Source: Brevipalpus yothersi
Lineage: Eukaryota > Arthropoda > Arachnida > Trombidiformes > Tenuipalpidae
Length of the DNA: 64,000 nucleotides
Reading direction: 5' to 3'
NCBI GenBank assembly: GCA_003956705.1
Contig: QZCP01000556.1
Span: 326,966-390,965, forward strand
Position 1 is the stretch's first letter. Each line of letters starts with the position of its first letter. The notes under the pieces are model-generated. The model worked only from the letters and a program-made list of their open reading frames with translations. It was not told where the DNA came from and ran no database searches. The position numbers were made by a program, and so were the translations under genes. Positions 35,622 to 47,515 of this stretch are shown piece after piece.

Positions 35622-38600
35622 ATGGCAAAATCTCCAAAACAAAATTCTAATGGTACAACCAAGCGAAATTTGCGCTCCAAAGGACCCCCAATCGCATTCA
35701 AATCAGCACCTAGTCAAAATATGTCAAAGCAATCTTCACATAACAATATAAGAACTAAGCGTTCACCTTCTTCTACCAAAAATCATTCTCATCATGAAAT
35801 AAATTCTAAATCTATTGAATCATCTGGAGCTATCTCGAATAGTGAGTATTATTTGGGAATCTTGTCATAAGTTAGTTTGAAGAGTTGAGTATTCAAACAA
35901 GGAGGCTAGCTTTTTTCAGTTGAGGACAATAAAGATTTCGATATGAAATAGATGAAAAACACTCAAACATATCAAGCATTCTCTGTATGAGGATCCTTTG
36001 ACATCAAAATCACCAGAATTCAGAGAATAACGGAAAATCAGTAAAGCTGATTTTCCTTCCTTCTGTAGTTTTTCATCAGTAGCAGATTTCTTTCTTGGTA
36101 GTTCTGAGTTCCTCCTGATGCGATGGGCTTTGACAGGAATATGACTTTGATTTGAAGGACAGCTTCTGTTTTGTCTGAGTGTCTTGATCCTTCTTCTCTA
36201 TGACCCTCAATTTCTCATATGTGCAACCAAATTGACATGTCTCTCTTCATTTCTCTCAGGTGCAATCAAAAGCGAACTAAAAAATGGAACAAAGTCTTCA
36301 TCAGATGCTATAAATTCAGTTTATAATGAAAGTAACAATTCTATTATGAGAAAGAATAATTCTATTGATAAAAAGTCTCCACCAAAGAAGAAAAAAATCA
36401 TCAAGACTAGCAGCTGTAAAGTGACTAAAAACGCTGAAACTACCATGGCCAAAGGCGATAACGCAACTAACAAGATTACTTCGACTAATGGCCATGTTTC
36501 TAGCCCAAGAGGCCGTGGTCATCGAGTTGCAAGTTTGAATGCAATGTTTAAGGTTCATCTCATGTACGAATCTCAGCGCAAACGAGGAAGTGATGAGGAA
36601 AGTGATTATCAAGTGGCATCTTCAACGTCCTCCTCTCCATCTCGTAAACCAAAATCCAAGCCCACCGTAACACCGAATAAAGCTGCTCTTCAACAAAACT
36701 CCAAGGCAACCAGTGCTAAAGATTCTAGTGGTAAAAAGTCAAAAAAGTCGACTCATGTGAAAAAAGAAACATCAAAAAAGAAAGAGAAAATCAAAAAAAC
36801 AGTCAAAAAAGTTGAAACAAAGAAAAAAGCAACGAAAGAAAGTGAAAAGGATTCATCAAAAGGCAAAGAGCTGGTATTGGTTGACCCTAAATCCAAACAA
36901 ATCAAAGTTGCACGCAAAAGAAAATTGGCCAATGAGGATGTTGAAATCATCGACACTAGGCTGTGTAAGAGAATGGCCAGTCTGAATGCATCTGCAATAC
37001 TAGCAGCTAGTTATTTACCTGAGAAAATTGTGAAGAGAAGTCGATCAATTGAATCTTCTCGATCAATCGGATCCACTGTTGAAATGATACAAGAAACTAA
37101 AATAAGTTCCTCCATATCAAGAGTTCAGGTTCCATCTTCAACCACAATTCATTCGGTTCACGAGACCAATCATGTTGTTGTGGAATCTGCGAAAACCATT
37201 GAAACAGTTAAGGAAGTGCGACGAATGAGTGGTAAGATTCGTGATCGTTTGGTAGCCATTGAAATGATGGAGCGGGAAAATGATGCTAGCAAGGAGCCAT
37301 TGGATACAGTATCAAATAATCGATCTAAATCGAGAATAACTTCTGCAAAGCAAACCAATCAAACTAGTGTCAGGCGAAGCACCAAAACCAATCGCCGAAC
37401 AGATCATCATCTAAACCATCAGCATCCTGTTTTGAATGGACCAGAGGCCACTGGTGTACGAACCACAGAGTATCAGGTAACCAAAGTTCAGATGAGTACA
37501 AACAAAGGTACTCACATGAAGCGAGAAAAGTTAGCTCATCAGATCGAGACCATTTTGGAAAAAGATGCTGTTGTCAGAGAGTACCAATTCCAAAGCAAGG
37601 CTACCAGTCAAAGCTATCGCATTCAGATGGAATCTTCCTCTTATAATCAGCCAGTGACCAATGTTCTCAATTCGAGTACAGTTCATGCATTACCATGTTT
37701 GCCTATCCATACACCTAGTGTCAGCGATCTACATCTTAATAGCGGTCCCAGTGTGATACAAAGTGCACCCATTCTCACAACTAATCAAGGTCTAAATCAT
37801 GCTGCCTGTTTCACTCATCCTAATCAACCTGTACTCCAGATAGCTTGCAATTCGCCTTACAGAGCCTTGCAACCGGCTTCCATAAGTCAGTTGCCAGTGC
37901 TCAATATTGGGCCGCAATATCCATCTCATTATGCAAGTGCCTTTTCGGTGCCTCATTATTCAAACCCTGCAGCTTCCATCAATTATTCCACCGAAACATA
38001 CGGTTTCTATCCTCCCGGTTCTATTATCCAACCAATACATGATCCATACATTCGAGCCTATCCGCTCCACAAGCCGATACCTTTTCATGCCTCTCCGATG
38101 GTGCACACTCGCACCGATCAAACTTATCCCGACTATGGTGCATCCATGTCCTCCATGTCAACACAAACCTCTACTGGCTCCCTTCATCAACAATCACAGA
38201 CACCTTCTAACCACCAGCAACAGCAACCACAATTACAACCGCAACACACAACCCTTCTCACACCAACTTTACAGTCAACGCTGATTACTTCAAACAATAT
38301 CACTCGACCCACTCCAACTACCACAATTCAAATTGAACCACTGCGACCTCATTTTGAAAACACGAATTCCTTCATTCTTCATCAACCTATTAGCGATCTA
38401 TCGTACACTTTCAGACCCCACGAAATTATATCACGAGAAGAACCGGTCATTTTACCTTTAGATGTTCCCCGCAGTACCTCCATTAGTAGTATAAATATGA
38501 ATCACAATATGAATAATCAATCTGTTCCTAGTAACACCAACAATGAGAGCACGTCTGAAGCAACTGTCATCAACTCAAATTGTGAAAGACCTCCATCTGT

Positions 38601-40225
38601 AACATTCTTGGGCACTTCTTCTGGTAGTTCATCAAGAGGATCCATCTCAAGACTTTTCTCAGGCATCACGAACAATACCGGTCTAGGCCGTGGCATGTCA
38701 CCGATTCCCGGTCCTTCGCCTGTGGCTGTTGCCACACCGGTGAGTGTTGACTCAACCGGCACTCATCAGCGGTCTCCGTTAACCGTAATTACTGAAGTCT
38801 TCCCGGTAAAACGGAACAATATTGAGCCCAAAAAGAGTGGCACTGAGACTCATGTTTCGATAACTCCTCTGATGTGTGAGCCAACTTCGAGTCGGTCTTC
38901 GCGAGACATTTCAACCTCCAATTGCTCTGCCACTCCGATTGGTTCACAAAGAAATGATCGAGCTCCTAGTGCACTCAATCATAATCATCATCACAATCCG
39001 AATTCATCCTCATCGAATTCATCGCTGAATCGAGTCAATAATGATAAGCATGCTTCTTCATCATCTACCTCATCGACAAGCAAAACAATATCTACCACAA
39101 GCAATGGATGTCAGCCGAGTAGACCTTCGAACAGTTCAGCAATATGTGCGGTAATACCACAAAGAGCTCCTAGAAAAGAGGCTTTCTTGCCTCCAAATCC
39201 AAATATCAGCAAAAAGACAACGAATCAAGTTAAATTGAAACGACCCCCAACAGTTCCAGTATGCAACATCAATTCACAGAAAAAAGCGACGTCTGTTGCT
39301 TGTATACCTGTGAATGTTGCTCCTCCGATGAAGAAAAAGTCACCAAATCTGAGCAAAACAAGAATTGAAATAGTTCAAGCTGATAGTAGAGTCTCTCCAA
39401 ATTCTGATCCCAGTATGTCGAAAAAATCCGGAAAGAAGAGGCTTAGTCATGGCTGGTCTTGGGAAGGAAAGCCCTCTAAAGAGCTCGTATATGTAAAGGT
39501 ATGTCAAAGATTAGTTTTCTGATTACCTCTCATTTCCTCTCTTTCCTCTCTCTTTACTTCTCTCTCTCTTCCTCTTTCTCTCTCCATCTCTGTTCATCAT
39601 GTAACTCAAATTATTATCATTTTTTGTAGGCCGAAGATCCTCCGCAATTGCGTGACTGTTATCCTGCAATTTGTCACATTCAAGGTGATATCATTAGAGT
39701 TCGAGACTGCGTCTTGCTTCGTAGCGGTCCTCGTAAAACTGATTTGCATTTTGTTGCAAAGATAGGTGCTCTATGGGAGGCACCTGATACAGGTAAGATA
39801 TTATTTTGCTTCCAATTATGATTATAATGATCTGATCATTTTTTTCATTCTTTTTCTCATCAGGCGAGATGATGATGAGTTTACTTTGGTACTATCGACC
39901 AGAGCACACCGAACCGGGTCGAAAGCCACACCAAATGCCTGACGAGATATTCGCTTCCAAGCATCGAGATGTGAACAGCGTTGCATGTATCGACGACAAG
40001 TGCTATGTATTAACTTTTAACGAATATTGTAGATATCGTAGAGAGCTCAAGATGAAAGCTGAAGGTCAAAAAACTTCACTAATTGACACCATAGTTCCGT
40101 TAGACAAAGAGACTTATTTCAGAAAGAAAAGACTTCCCAGTGGACAAGTTTGTCCTGACAGGGTTTTTTGCTGTCGTAAAGTTTATGATTTCCGGTTGAA
40201 AAGAACTTTGAAAAATCCTATATGA
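35622..40225 (+). CDS. BAHD1: BAH-domain chromatin protein, BAHD1/winged-eye family
   Basis: Exons 35622..35841, 36260..39498, 39630..39792 and 39864..40225 give 1327 residues. Family members are nuclear proteins that read histone marks and promote silencing or cell-fate control. Seen: a basic Lys/Ser-rich N-terminal third with nuclear-localisation-like clusters (for example SPPKKKKIIK); two related motifs, RVASLNAMF (about 162-170) and RMASLNASA (about 311-319); a long Ser/Thr/Pro/Gln/Asn-rich middle; then GWSWEGKPSKELVYVK. A C-terminal BAH domain follows (about 1155-1315) with RVRDCVLLRSGPRKTD, GALWEAPDTGEMMMSLLWYY, RPEHTEPGR, EIFASKHRDVNSVACIDDKC and VYDFRLKRTLKNP. The last two small exons code the BAH core. 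Drosophila winged eye and vertebrate BAHD1 share this layout; I cannot separate them without alignment. CAACATGG gives good start context. Confidence 0.9.
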
Positions 40226-41087
40226 TATTAATCCAAATATGTCCCGAATATCTTTCTATCTCTTTCTCTCACTTCATCATCTATGGGAAATTTACTCCCA
40301 AACTGTCCGACGTATCCTTTTTCTTCAATTCATCTATTGTCCACACTTTCTTAGAAAGTTTTCAAACCAAAAATAATCGTCTTTTTCATACATTTCCGTG
40401 CCCTATCTCACCTACTTTGTCATCTAATAGACCATATTGTATCACCATTCTTTGGTTGATTATCATTGATATTTTTTGTTAGGAGATAAAACACATGGAG
40501 GTATTGATTAAAGCTACCTTCTCCGGTGCAATTTATAGTCTTCATTCCATCAAAAACCAGCCCACTGTTGGATTCCTCAAAACGTTAGCCTTGCTTTAGT
40601 TTTACTCGAATGCTTCAAGAATAGATGATTTATGACAGATCAAATTTCTTGAACAGAGGTAGCGATTTCAAGCGAGAAAGATCCAACTTTCATCACTCTG
40701 GTTTCGAGTTGATCAACAATACAAATCTTCACAGATATGTCAGGTAAGAATTGAAACATGATCAATCGATAATAGATTATGGATTATGGAAGTACTTTGA
40801 GTGAGAAATTTTGATCACTCAATCAGCTAGTTGTGAGTGCGAGCAGAGAAAACTCTTCAAAGTTTCTTTTGAGAACATCATGAGCAATCAATCAAAATCT
40901 GTAGATATCCAACGAATTACTAGGATTCAAGTTGAATGATAACGTTTATATGAGAGAGTAAAAAGAGATAGGTGTCAAAAAAGCACCGAAGAGCGACTTT
41001 TCTTATTTAAATACACCCTCAGTCATATCCCAGTCTCAGACCAATCAGTCATGAATGAGTTTCGGAAATAATTTCCATTCGTGGCAG
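40226..41087. other. convergent spacer BAH gene / TMEM208
   Basis: Presumed 3' UTRs of both genes. It also holds a TATA-like box (41004-41013) with initiator-like TCAGTC copies on the + strand, just past the TMEM208 stop. Confidence 0.5.
41004..41050 (+). promoter_or_regulatory. possible promoter pointing antisense into TMEM208
   Basis: TATTTAAATA at 41004-41013 is followed by arthropod-initiator-like CAGTC words at 41020-41024, 41031-41035 and 41046-41050; the middle one sits at about +28 from the box. No coding gene follows on this strand, so function is uncertain. Confidence 0.3.
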
Positions 41088-41966
41088 TTAGTTCATGCGT
41101 CGCATTCTTCTTTCCATTTTCCTCTGCTTCTTCTCATTAACTGGGCCATCCTCTGGAGCTGGTGCAAAAATCCATGGAGCCAGAACATTTACCCAAACGA
41201 GATAAGATGCGTAAAAAGGAGCCTGAAAGGGATAAGAATATTAACATGAATATTGAATGTTGGAGTGAAAATTTTTCTCTTCCAGAGCAGTGAAACCGGC
41301 TACTTACAGCAAGCCAAAGTAACAAAAAATAATTTGATATCAGCGATAAACATTGACAAATTACTGTTAATATAACAATATCCTTGGCATATCTGTGATT
41401 TAACGGAAATAATTAATCAGAAAAGTCTTCATAAAAAATTATTTGCCATGTAACTTACTCTGCCATGCCCGCTTCCATATTCAAATCGATGCCACCATCA
41501 ATAAGAGATCCACTTTCCGAATAGGATGGTTTGGCCATGAATTGCATGAATGAGATGGCCGAAACATAGATTATGAGTGATATGAAAGCTGTTAACTGAA
41601 GAAGGGTATGATTGAATGAGAAGTTTGATAAAACTAACTTAATCAAAAGCTTACCATAGTTCCAAATCTTAAGTGGTCAAAGAAGAAGAGCCACATGACC
41701 AAGAGATAGAGACCCTGAATGGTAAAAGGGTGGAATGAAAATTTACCTTTCAATCATCAGAAGATTCATCGAAAGAAATCTAACTCACCAATGAACCAGA
41801 TGAAAGCATGGTATAAAATTTAATGGTACTTTTATTATCTTCCAAGATTTTTTTCTGGCCCTTGGTAGCCTTTTTCTCCGTTTTCTGTGTGCCCTATCAT
41901 GGTAAACACAATCAATGAGTCAATCAAACCAACAAACATGATCAATCTTCCATTGCTTACCATCAT
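41088..41966 (-). CDS. TMEM208: TMEM208, ER membrane protein (SND3-related)
   Basis: Six exons on the minus strand (41966-41961, 41893-41789, 41714-41655, 41595-41459, 41392-41308, 41222-41088) give 175 residues, against 173 in human. TMEM208 is an ER multi-pass protein of the SRP-independent (SND) targeting route. Seen: KKATKGQKKILEDNKSTIKFY, hydrophobic helices, the diagnostic SGSLIDGGIDLNMEAGMAEY, AKDIVILTVICQCLSLIS, WVNVLAPWIFAPAPEDGPV, and a basic tail KKQRKMERRMRRMN. Every junction keeps frame. The first coding exon holds just two codons, ATGATG, followed by a GTAAGC donor; either Met may start. Five introns within 0.9 kb show how short introns are in this genome. Confidence 0.93.
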
Positions 41967-43175
41967 CTTTAAACAGTGATGTGAATTATAATAATTTTCA
42001 ATCAAAAAAGAACGATTATCGTATTCAATAAGCCGAGATCACAGAGAGATGATCAAATGAATCACAAGAAGTAGTTTTCAATTTTGCTGATTGATTTGGT
42101 TCAAGTTGAGTTGAAAGTTGATCGATGCCACACAAGTTGTTAGAATCACAAGAAACATGGTAGATAACACTTAATCAACAGAATATATCTTTTTCAATTA
42201 TAATTAGGAATAAAAGATGTCCAAATTTCATCGAAAATCATCGGGATTATCATGAATTCAGTTCATGCCATGAAGAATCTTCATTGAAGATGATGTTGAC
42301 TCAACATTCGAATTGAGTATATCCGATCTTCAGATCTTAGGATCAGTTCCAAAAAAGATACTCTCTCTCTCTTTTCCACTCTGTTTTATCATGAACATTT
42401 CCGGTCGGTTCAAGATATTGATGATTTATCTGATCATGAAATATTTTGAAAGATTTCTCAGCTTAGAAAATATTAGATTGAGAAAGGAATTCAAGAAAAT
42501 TGGTCTTCACTAGCCATGGAAGAGATGGTAGAAAATTTTTCACTCAGTTGGATAAATTTTTTCCAATATCATTCGAACATTTTTCTCAGAATCATTCTCT
42601 CAATTGTCAGATTATTGTTAGCAAAAATAAGTATCAAGAAGAAGAATTTGAATGAAAAATTTGTATAGCTTGCATATTTCATAACTCTCATTCGATTGGT
42701 GAGAGTGTGTCAATTAGACTGGTATCTTCAGGGTTTTCTTCCTTCTGGTGAGGGTGCCAACTGTGACAAGTATTTGTCAATAGTGGCATATATTCGAGGC
42801 CTTTCCAACCACTTCGAAACACTTGAGACTTGAGACTTGCTGGCGTCGATGTTGAGCAAATAGTTTAGAGTTTAGTTTAGAAGTTTGATCGCAAAGTTAG
42901 AGAAGTTAGTGAAATTATCGAATGCTTGGATGACCAGTGTGACCTAAATTGTTGAAAATTCACCGATTTCTTCGAATTTCAAACCTAATAAACCAATTGA
43001 GTATACGAGTGAGACATCACACATCAACAACTCATATCTCCAATAGCTTTTCCACGAATAGTCAATCAATCATTGAGAGAACTTTTTGATGAAGGTTTCG
43101 TAATTTATACTAATGTAACAAATGATAAGAATCTATGAAAGTTCATCACAAAATTTTAACGATAATCCTATTCTT
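41967..43175. other. spacer between ATP23 and TMEM208
   Basis: 1.2 kb AT-rich sequence holding the TMEM208 promoter and ATP23 3' UTR (both minus strand). No further gene seen. Confidence 0.5.
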
Positions 43176-44278
43176 CTACTCTACAGCTCCATGTAAAAAT
43201 CTTTCCCTATAAGCAAACTCAGTAGCCTTAACACTTTGCGCTCTCCTGCCAAGAGGTTCCAAATCACTATAGCACTTGTCGAAAACTTTGTCAATAGTGT
43301 TCAAAAGCTCAAGATCGTTCCGGTCAGGATAAGTTGCTTTCAAAGAGTAGAAAGCTTTAGCACGAACGCATTCCTGTACATAAAATGAAACAAGGTTAAG
43401 TAAATTGGATGAAAAAATCCAAGATTAAACTAACTTTCTGCATATTTTCGACCTTATAAAACGGTGTTGCACCAGAGACAATAGAATCCATGTATGAGCA
43501 ATTGATAAGATTTGCAGCTCTTATCTATATTGTGTCCAATAATTTTTAAAAAGAAAGAAGAAATAGTGATCAATATAATCTCGAATGTATCAATCGATTC
43601 ACCGACTCACCTCTGTGCATGCTACATGTTCTGGATTACTGTAGTCTAGTTTTGCGCGGCAAACATCGAACATATGGATCATTTCATGGGCCATGGTGAT
43701 CAAGCGTTTACTCTTGCCAATTCCTCCATTAGAACATACCACAATTTGATTATAAAATGTATCATAACCTCCCGTTGTTTTTCCTCTACAAGGCTCACAG
43801 CTGAAGTGTCGTCGATAATCCAGCTCACTGTGAAGAAAGATGAGAGAAATTTCATAAATTTAATAAAGTTGATGGATTACAAATTCGATTCTTGATTCTT
43901 ACCATCCATGAGCTTTCATTGCTCGCTCGATTATTTTGATTAGAGGATCTTGAATACAAATAAATTGCATTATTTTACAATGTACCAGTTCACAATTTTT
44001 GAATACTTACAATTTTTAAGCGTTGTAAGAACTGCTTTCTCACATGCTGCTCGTGAAAATTCCGTATCAGAATGAAATGGATTCCGTGATCTGAATGATC
44101 CACCTCTTCTTTCAGGATAGTAATAGAGGGCAGATTCATTCACAGGATCAACGGGATCTCGATCTGATTTAGGCTTTTTTTGGTCACTTTCCGCTTTAGC
44201 CGAAGGAGGATCATTCAGAACGAAAAAAGCTTTAACATCTTCCTTACTGTGCGGCTTCTCTCTGGTATCGACGCTCAT
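43176..44278 (-). CDS. ATP23: mitochondrial inner-membrane metalloprotease ATP23
   Basis: Exons 44278-44011, 43948-43903, 43827-43611, 43524-43435 and 43373-43176 encode 272 residues. ATP23 is a zinc metalloprotease of the intermembrane space that in yeast processes Atp6 and assists F1Fo assembly. Seen: a hydrophilic N-terminal part, then HGCELDYRRHFSCEPCRG with the family's CxxC (Cys115, Cys118), GGYDTFYNQIVVCSN, the catalytic HEMIH (His152, Glu153, His156) in MAHEMIHMFDVCRAKLDY, then HVACTEIRAANLINCSY, ECVRAKAFYSL and CYSDLEPLGRRA. Conserved cysteines are present. The N-terminal extension (about 70 residues, rich in Lys/Asp/Pro) is not seen in yeast as I recall. All junctions keep frame. 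Confidence 0.95.
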
Positions 44279-46211
44279 CTTTCCAATCAGCTAGTTTCTT
44301 TCAATATTTACTTTCAGACAACAGAACTACACGACATTGTCTTCAATGTTCACAAAAATATATCAACATCCCGGATGGTCACTTCATGTCAAATCGAATT
44401 ATCGAAAGTTTGTTCAAAAAATTTTGTTTTTCAAGAAGCACATGTTTCATGAATTCAGCTGTAATAAACGCAGTCTCATTGCAAACCATAATAATGACGC
44501 AAGAATTTCCATTCTGTGATACTGAAGAACGATTAGATGTATGTGTATTTCATAGGGTATATTTTCTCGTGAATTTTGAACATGACAATTGGATGGAAAA
44601 TTATAATATTTCATCCCATGAGTATTGTATCAGCATTTTGTCAATGGTCTGTACTTTTCTCCATCCTTGTGATGAGCTTTGAGACCAGTCATAATTGCAA
44701 TGCTGCTAAGGAGAAGAATCATTGGCCAATTTTGACCATGTTGTTGATCAAAGCACATGAAAAGGAAAATTATAATCGATTGCCTCTGGGCAATCACCTC
44801 TTTCGCTTACACCAACGCAAATCCAAAATTCTGAGAATACTTTTCGACCTTAACTGATGATGGAAAAATTATTGAGGTTTTTTATACACAAGCAACAATA
44901 ATGCTCACCGATTTTGACGTTCATTTATTTTAGTGTAGCCTCAGGTACATCACGCTCTCATATATTTGTTTGTTATGTGAGCTTATCCAGCTATATTAAT
45001 CATTGAATTCTTGGCTAATTAACATAAACGGAAGAATCCTTCAAATGAAAATTAGAATCTCTGGAATAAACCCAAAGGAAATAAGTTTAAGGTTTCGACG
45101 AATTCATGGCCAATATATCAACTCAAAGCTCAATTTGGTAAAAATAAAAATTTCTCTAAAAAAACTTGGAAGATTATGAGATTGATTGTCGAAATAAGCA
45201 ACCAATTGAAAGCTATTATGTGATGAACCGACAAAAAACATGTAAATGAAGATTAAGCCCTCTAAAGCATGTTTCAATTAGATTTAAATGCACTTTTCAA
45301 AACGTGTCATAAGCCTCAAGATAACCGGAAATGTTGATTCTTGGACTACAAATACACTTGCACTTCCTCAGATTTTGTTCCGCAAAATGTTGAAGAATTT
45401 GGGCTTAAGAGAATTTCGAATGCTTTTTCTCAATCGATTCATGCTGAAGAAATGATCAATGATATTCGAATGCAAGTTCTTGAACTTTCGAATATTGGCA
45501 TCGTTCGATACGACTATTTTCATTATGACTTTGGGAGAATCTTTTCAACATTCATCTAATTTAGCAAGAGCATGTCTCTTAAAGGTCATTGAATTGCTTG
45601 TTAATCCTTCTTGATATTCAAATTATATGTGGGCCTGAATAGAATTACATGATACAAGGTATTTGACTGTCCTACTCGAGACACAATCAAATCAGAAAAG
45701 AACAAAGGTGAGAATAAAACTGTAAGACATGACGGAGGGTCCAATTTCGAATTCAAGTATTGATTAATTGATTGATCGAACGAAAAAATTGGCATTTGAT
45801 CTATATTCAAACCTTCAAATCGCCATAAATAAGCCATACCAATCTGGGTCCTCATTCTAAACACGAATTCTGGAATAACAGAAAAACGATGAAAAACTTT
45901 AGATTTATCAAAGTATAAGTGACAAAATTTGTGTGTCAATCTTGTGCAGAAATGCAGAAATGCTCAGTCTTCCGGACAATATTTGAATGAATCTTTTGAA
46001 ATAAGTTGATTGTCGATCCTTTTGAAAAATTTTTCAAAATAGGCTTATAAGTGGTGATGAGCATCACTCGAAAAGATGCTGATGGTCATAAAGAGAAAAC
46101 AACTCTTTTCACTTTCTCTTACTTTCGACAGGTTCTGAGGCGGTGATTAAGAAAGAGAGAGAATCGTGAGGAACTTTTAATTGTTGAAATTGAAGAAGAT
46201 TCTCTTTCTCG
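44279..46211. other. divergent intergenic region ATP23 / chitin-binding gene
   Basis: 1.9 kb AT-rich DNA. Short open frames (44180-44857, 45341-45559, 45601-45939) lack family similarity, initiation context and splicing partners. It ends in a clear promoter at 46212. Confidence 0.5.
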
Positions 46212-46248
46212 TATAAATACCGATGATCACCATGACACCTTCTCAGTC
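46212..46248 (+). promoter_or_regulatory. TATA box plus arthropod initiator
   Basis: TATAAATA (46212-46219) is followed 33 nt later by TCAGTC (46243-46248; +1 A near 46245), the classic arthropod TATA/Inr spacing. The start codon of the chitin-binding gene lies 109 nt further downstream, giving a normal short 5' UTR. Confidence 0.75.
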
Positions 46249-46353
46249 AAAGAGATTTTGTGCTTGGGTGATCATCGAAAAGTGTGTGTTAAGTTCTAAA
46301 AGTTCTACTAATTATCATTTGTAAAGGTGATCGAATTTAATAGCTCTGGAAAA

Positions 46354-47515
46354 ATGTTAAAAATTTCGTTAATTTTTTTGTGCCTTACTATTGAAGCTTG
46401 CTACTCGCAAAATCGTGATGCCAGAGTAAGTCGTGAGTAATTGATAGGGAAGATGATCCTGTATAGGATTCCAATTTCAGTTTTCCAATGAATCACCATG
46501 AGATGCCGATATTTCATTTCCGTTGAACAATTCTTTCTCTCTCTCTCAATTCTTCTGCATTCTCCTTCTCAAACATTTAAGTCACTGATTGATTGATGAA
46601 TATCTTATTGCTTCAAATGGTTTGCTTATCGCTTCTTTCTATCAATTCAAGACAAATGCTTGTCAAAAATTCGTGGAAAAAGGATATGACACCAAAAGTT
46701 TTTAGACGTCAAAAATCAAGATAACATCACACTGAACAAATATCATTGCAAGTTGTAAAATGATTCCTCGAGTGTGTTTGCAAATCTCAATACATCGTCA
46801 CTTGATCAACAAAATGTTGCATCAATGGCGCTCAACATTCTGAATGCAAAATGTTCATCTCTCTCTCTCTCGGAATACGTTCATTTGAATATTCGAAATT
46901 GCCTGAAAAAATACCCGAAAAATAACCGAAAAAAGAAAGTTTCAGATTTTTCTGGTATAGCTGTAGATGGCGCGAATAACATGAGTGAAAAAACCCAATT
47001 TTTGGGAAAATGAATTCTAACCATTATCAGATAAAGTTCAGATCGGAAAATGGGATGAAAAAAGAATATCCATGAAACAATTTCGCTCGAAGGAAACTAT
47101 GAGATAAAACTTTGATTCGAAAATATTTCATTTCCCTTGCTCAATTTTTGTCCTAATTTTTTTTCTACCTTCTCTGATCTAGTTACGAAGACAAGCTCAA
47201 ACAATTCCAAACCTAAGATATCGGCTATCTGCTGGTTCTGAAACAGTTTTGGCTGCCGTAAGGGAAGAATTCACATGCGAAGGACGTGATTACGGCTATT
47301 ATGCGGATTTGGCTAATGAGTGTCAAATATTCCATATATGTGTACCACCAAATGGCCATTACACATTCTTCTGTGGCAATCAGACCATATTTGATCAGCG
47401 TTTATTGACCTGTCAAGATGTTCGACGAGCGACACCATGTAATTCTGCAGAACAATATTACGTTCTCAATCAAAATTTTGGTGTCCTCGATCGGGATCAA
47501 TACGTACGTGTATGA
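46354..47515 (+). CDS. secreted single-domain chitin-binding protein (ChtBD2)
   Basis: Exons 46354..46425 and 47183..47515 encode 134 residues. Residues 1 to about 18 (MLKISLIFLCLTIEACYS) are a signal peptide on its own exon, a common layout for cuticle genes. The second exon contains one type-2 chitin-binding (peritrophin-A) domain with six cysteines at 56, 71, 77, 88, 101 and 110. Motifs are FTCEGRDYGYYADLANECQ, FHICVP, FFCGNQTIFDQRLLTCQ and PC. It should bind chitin in cuticle or gut lining. Similar one-domain proteins are sometimes labelled U-scoloptoxin(01)-like in databases, but nothing here points to a toxin. A strong TATA/Inr promoter precedes it. The 757-bp intron holds a chance open frame (46774-47013). 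Confidence 0.9.

Noticed and set aside
46774..47013. 79-codon open frame in the intron of the chitin-binding gene
   Set aside because: No family similarity and it lies wholly within an intron bounded by good splice sites.
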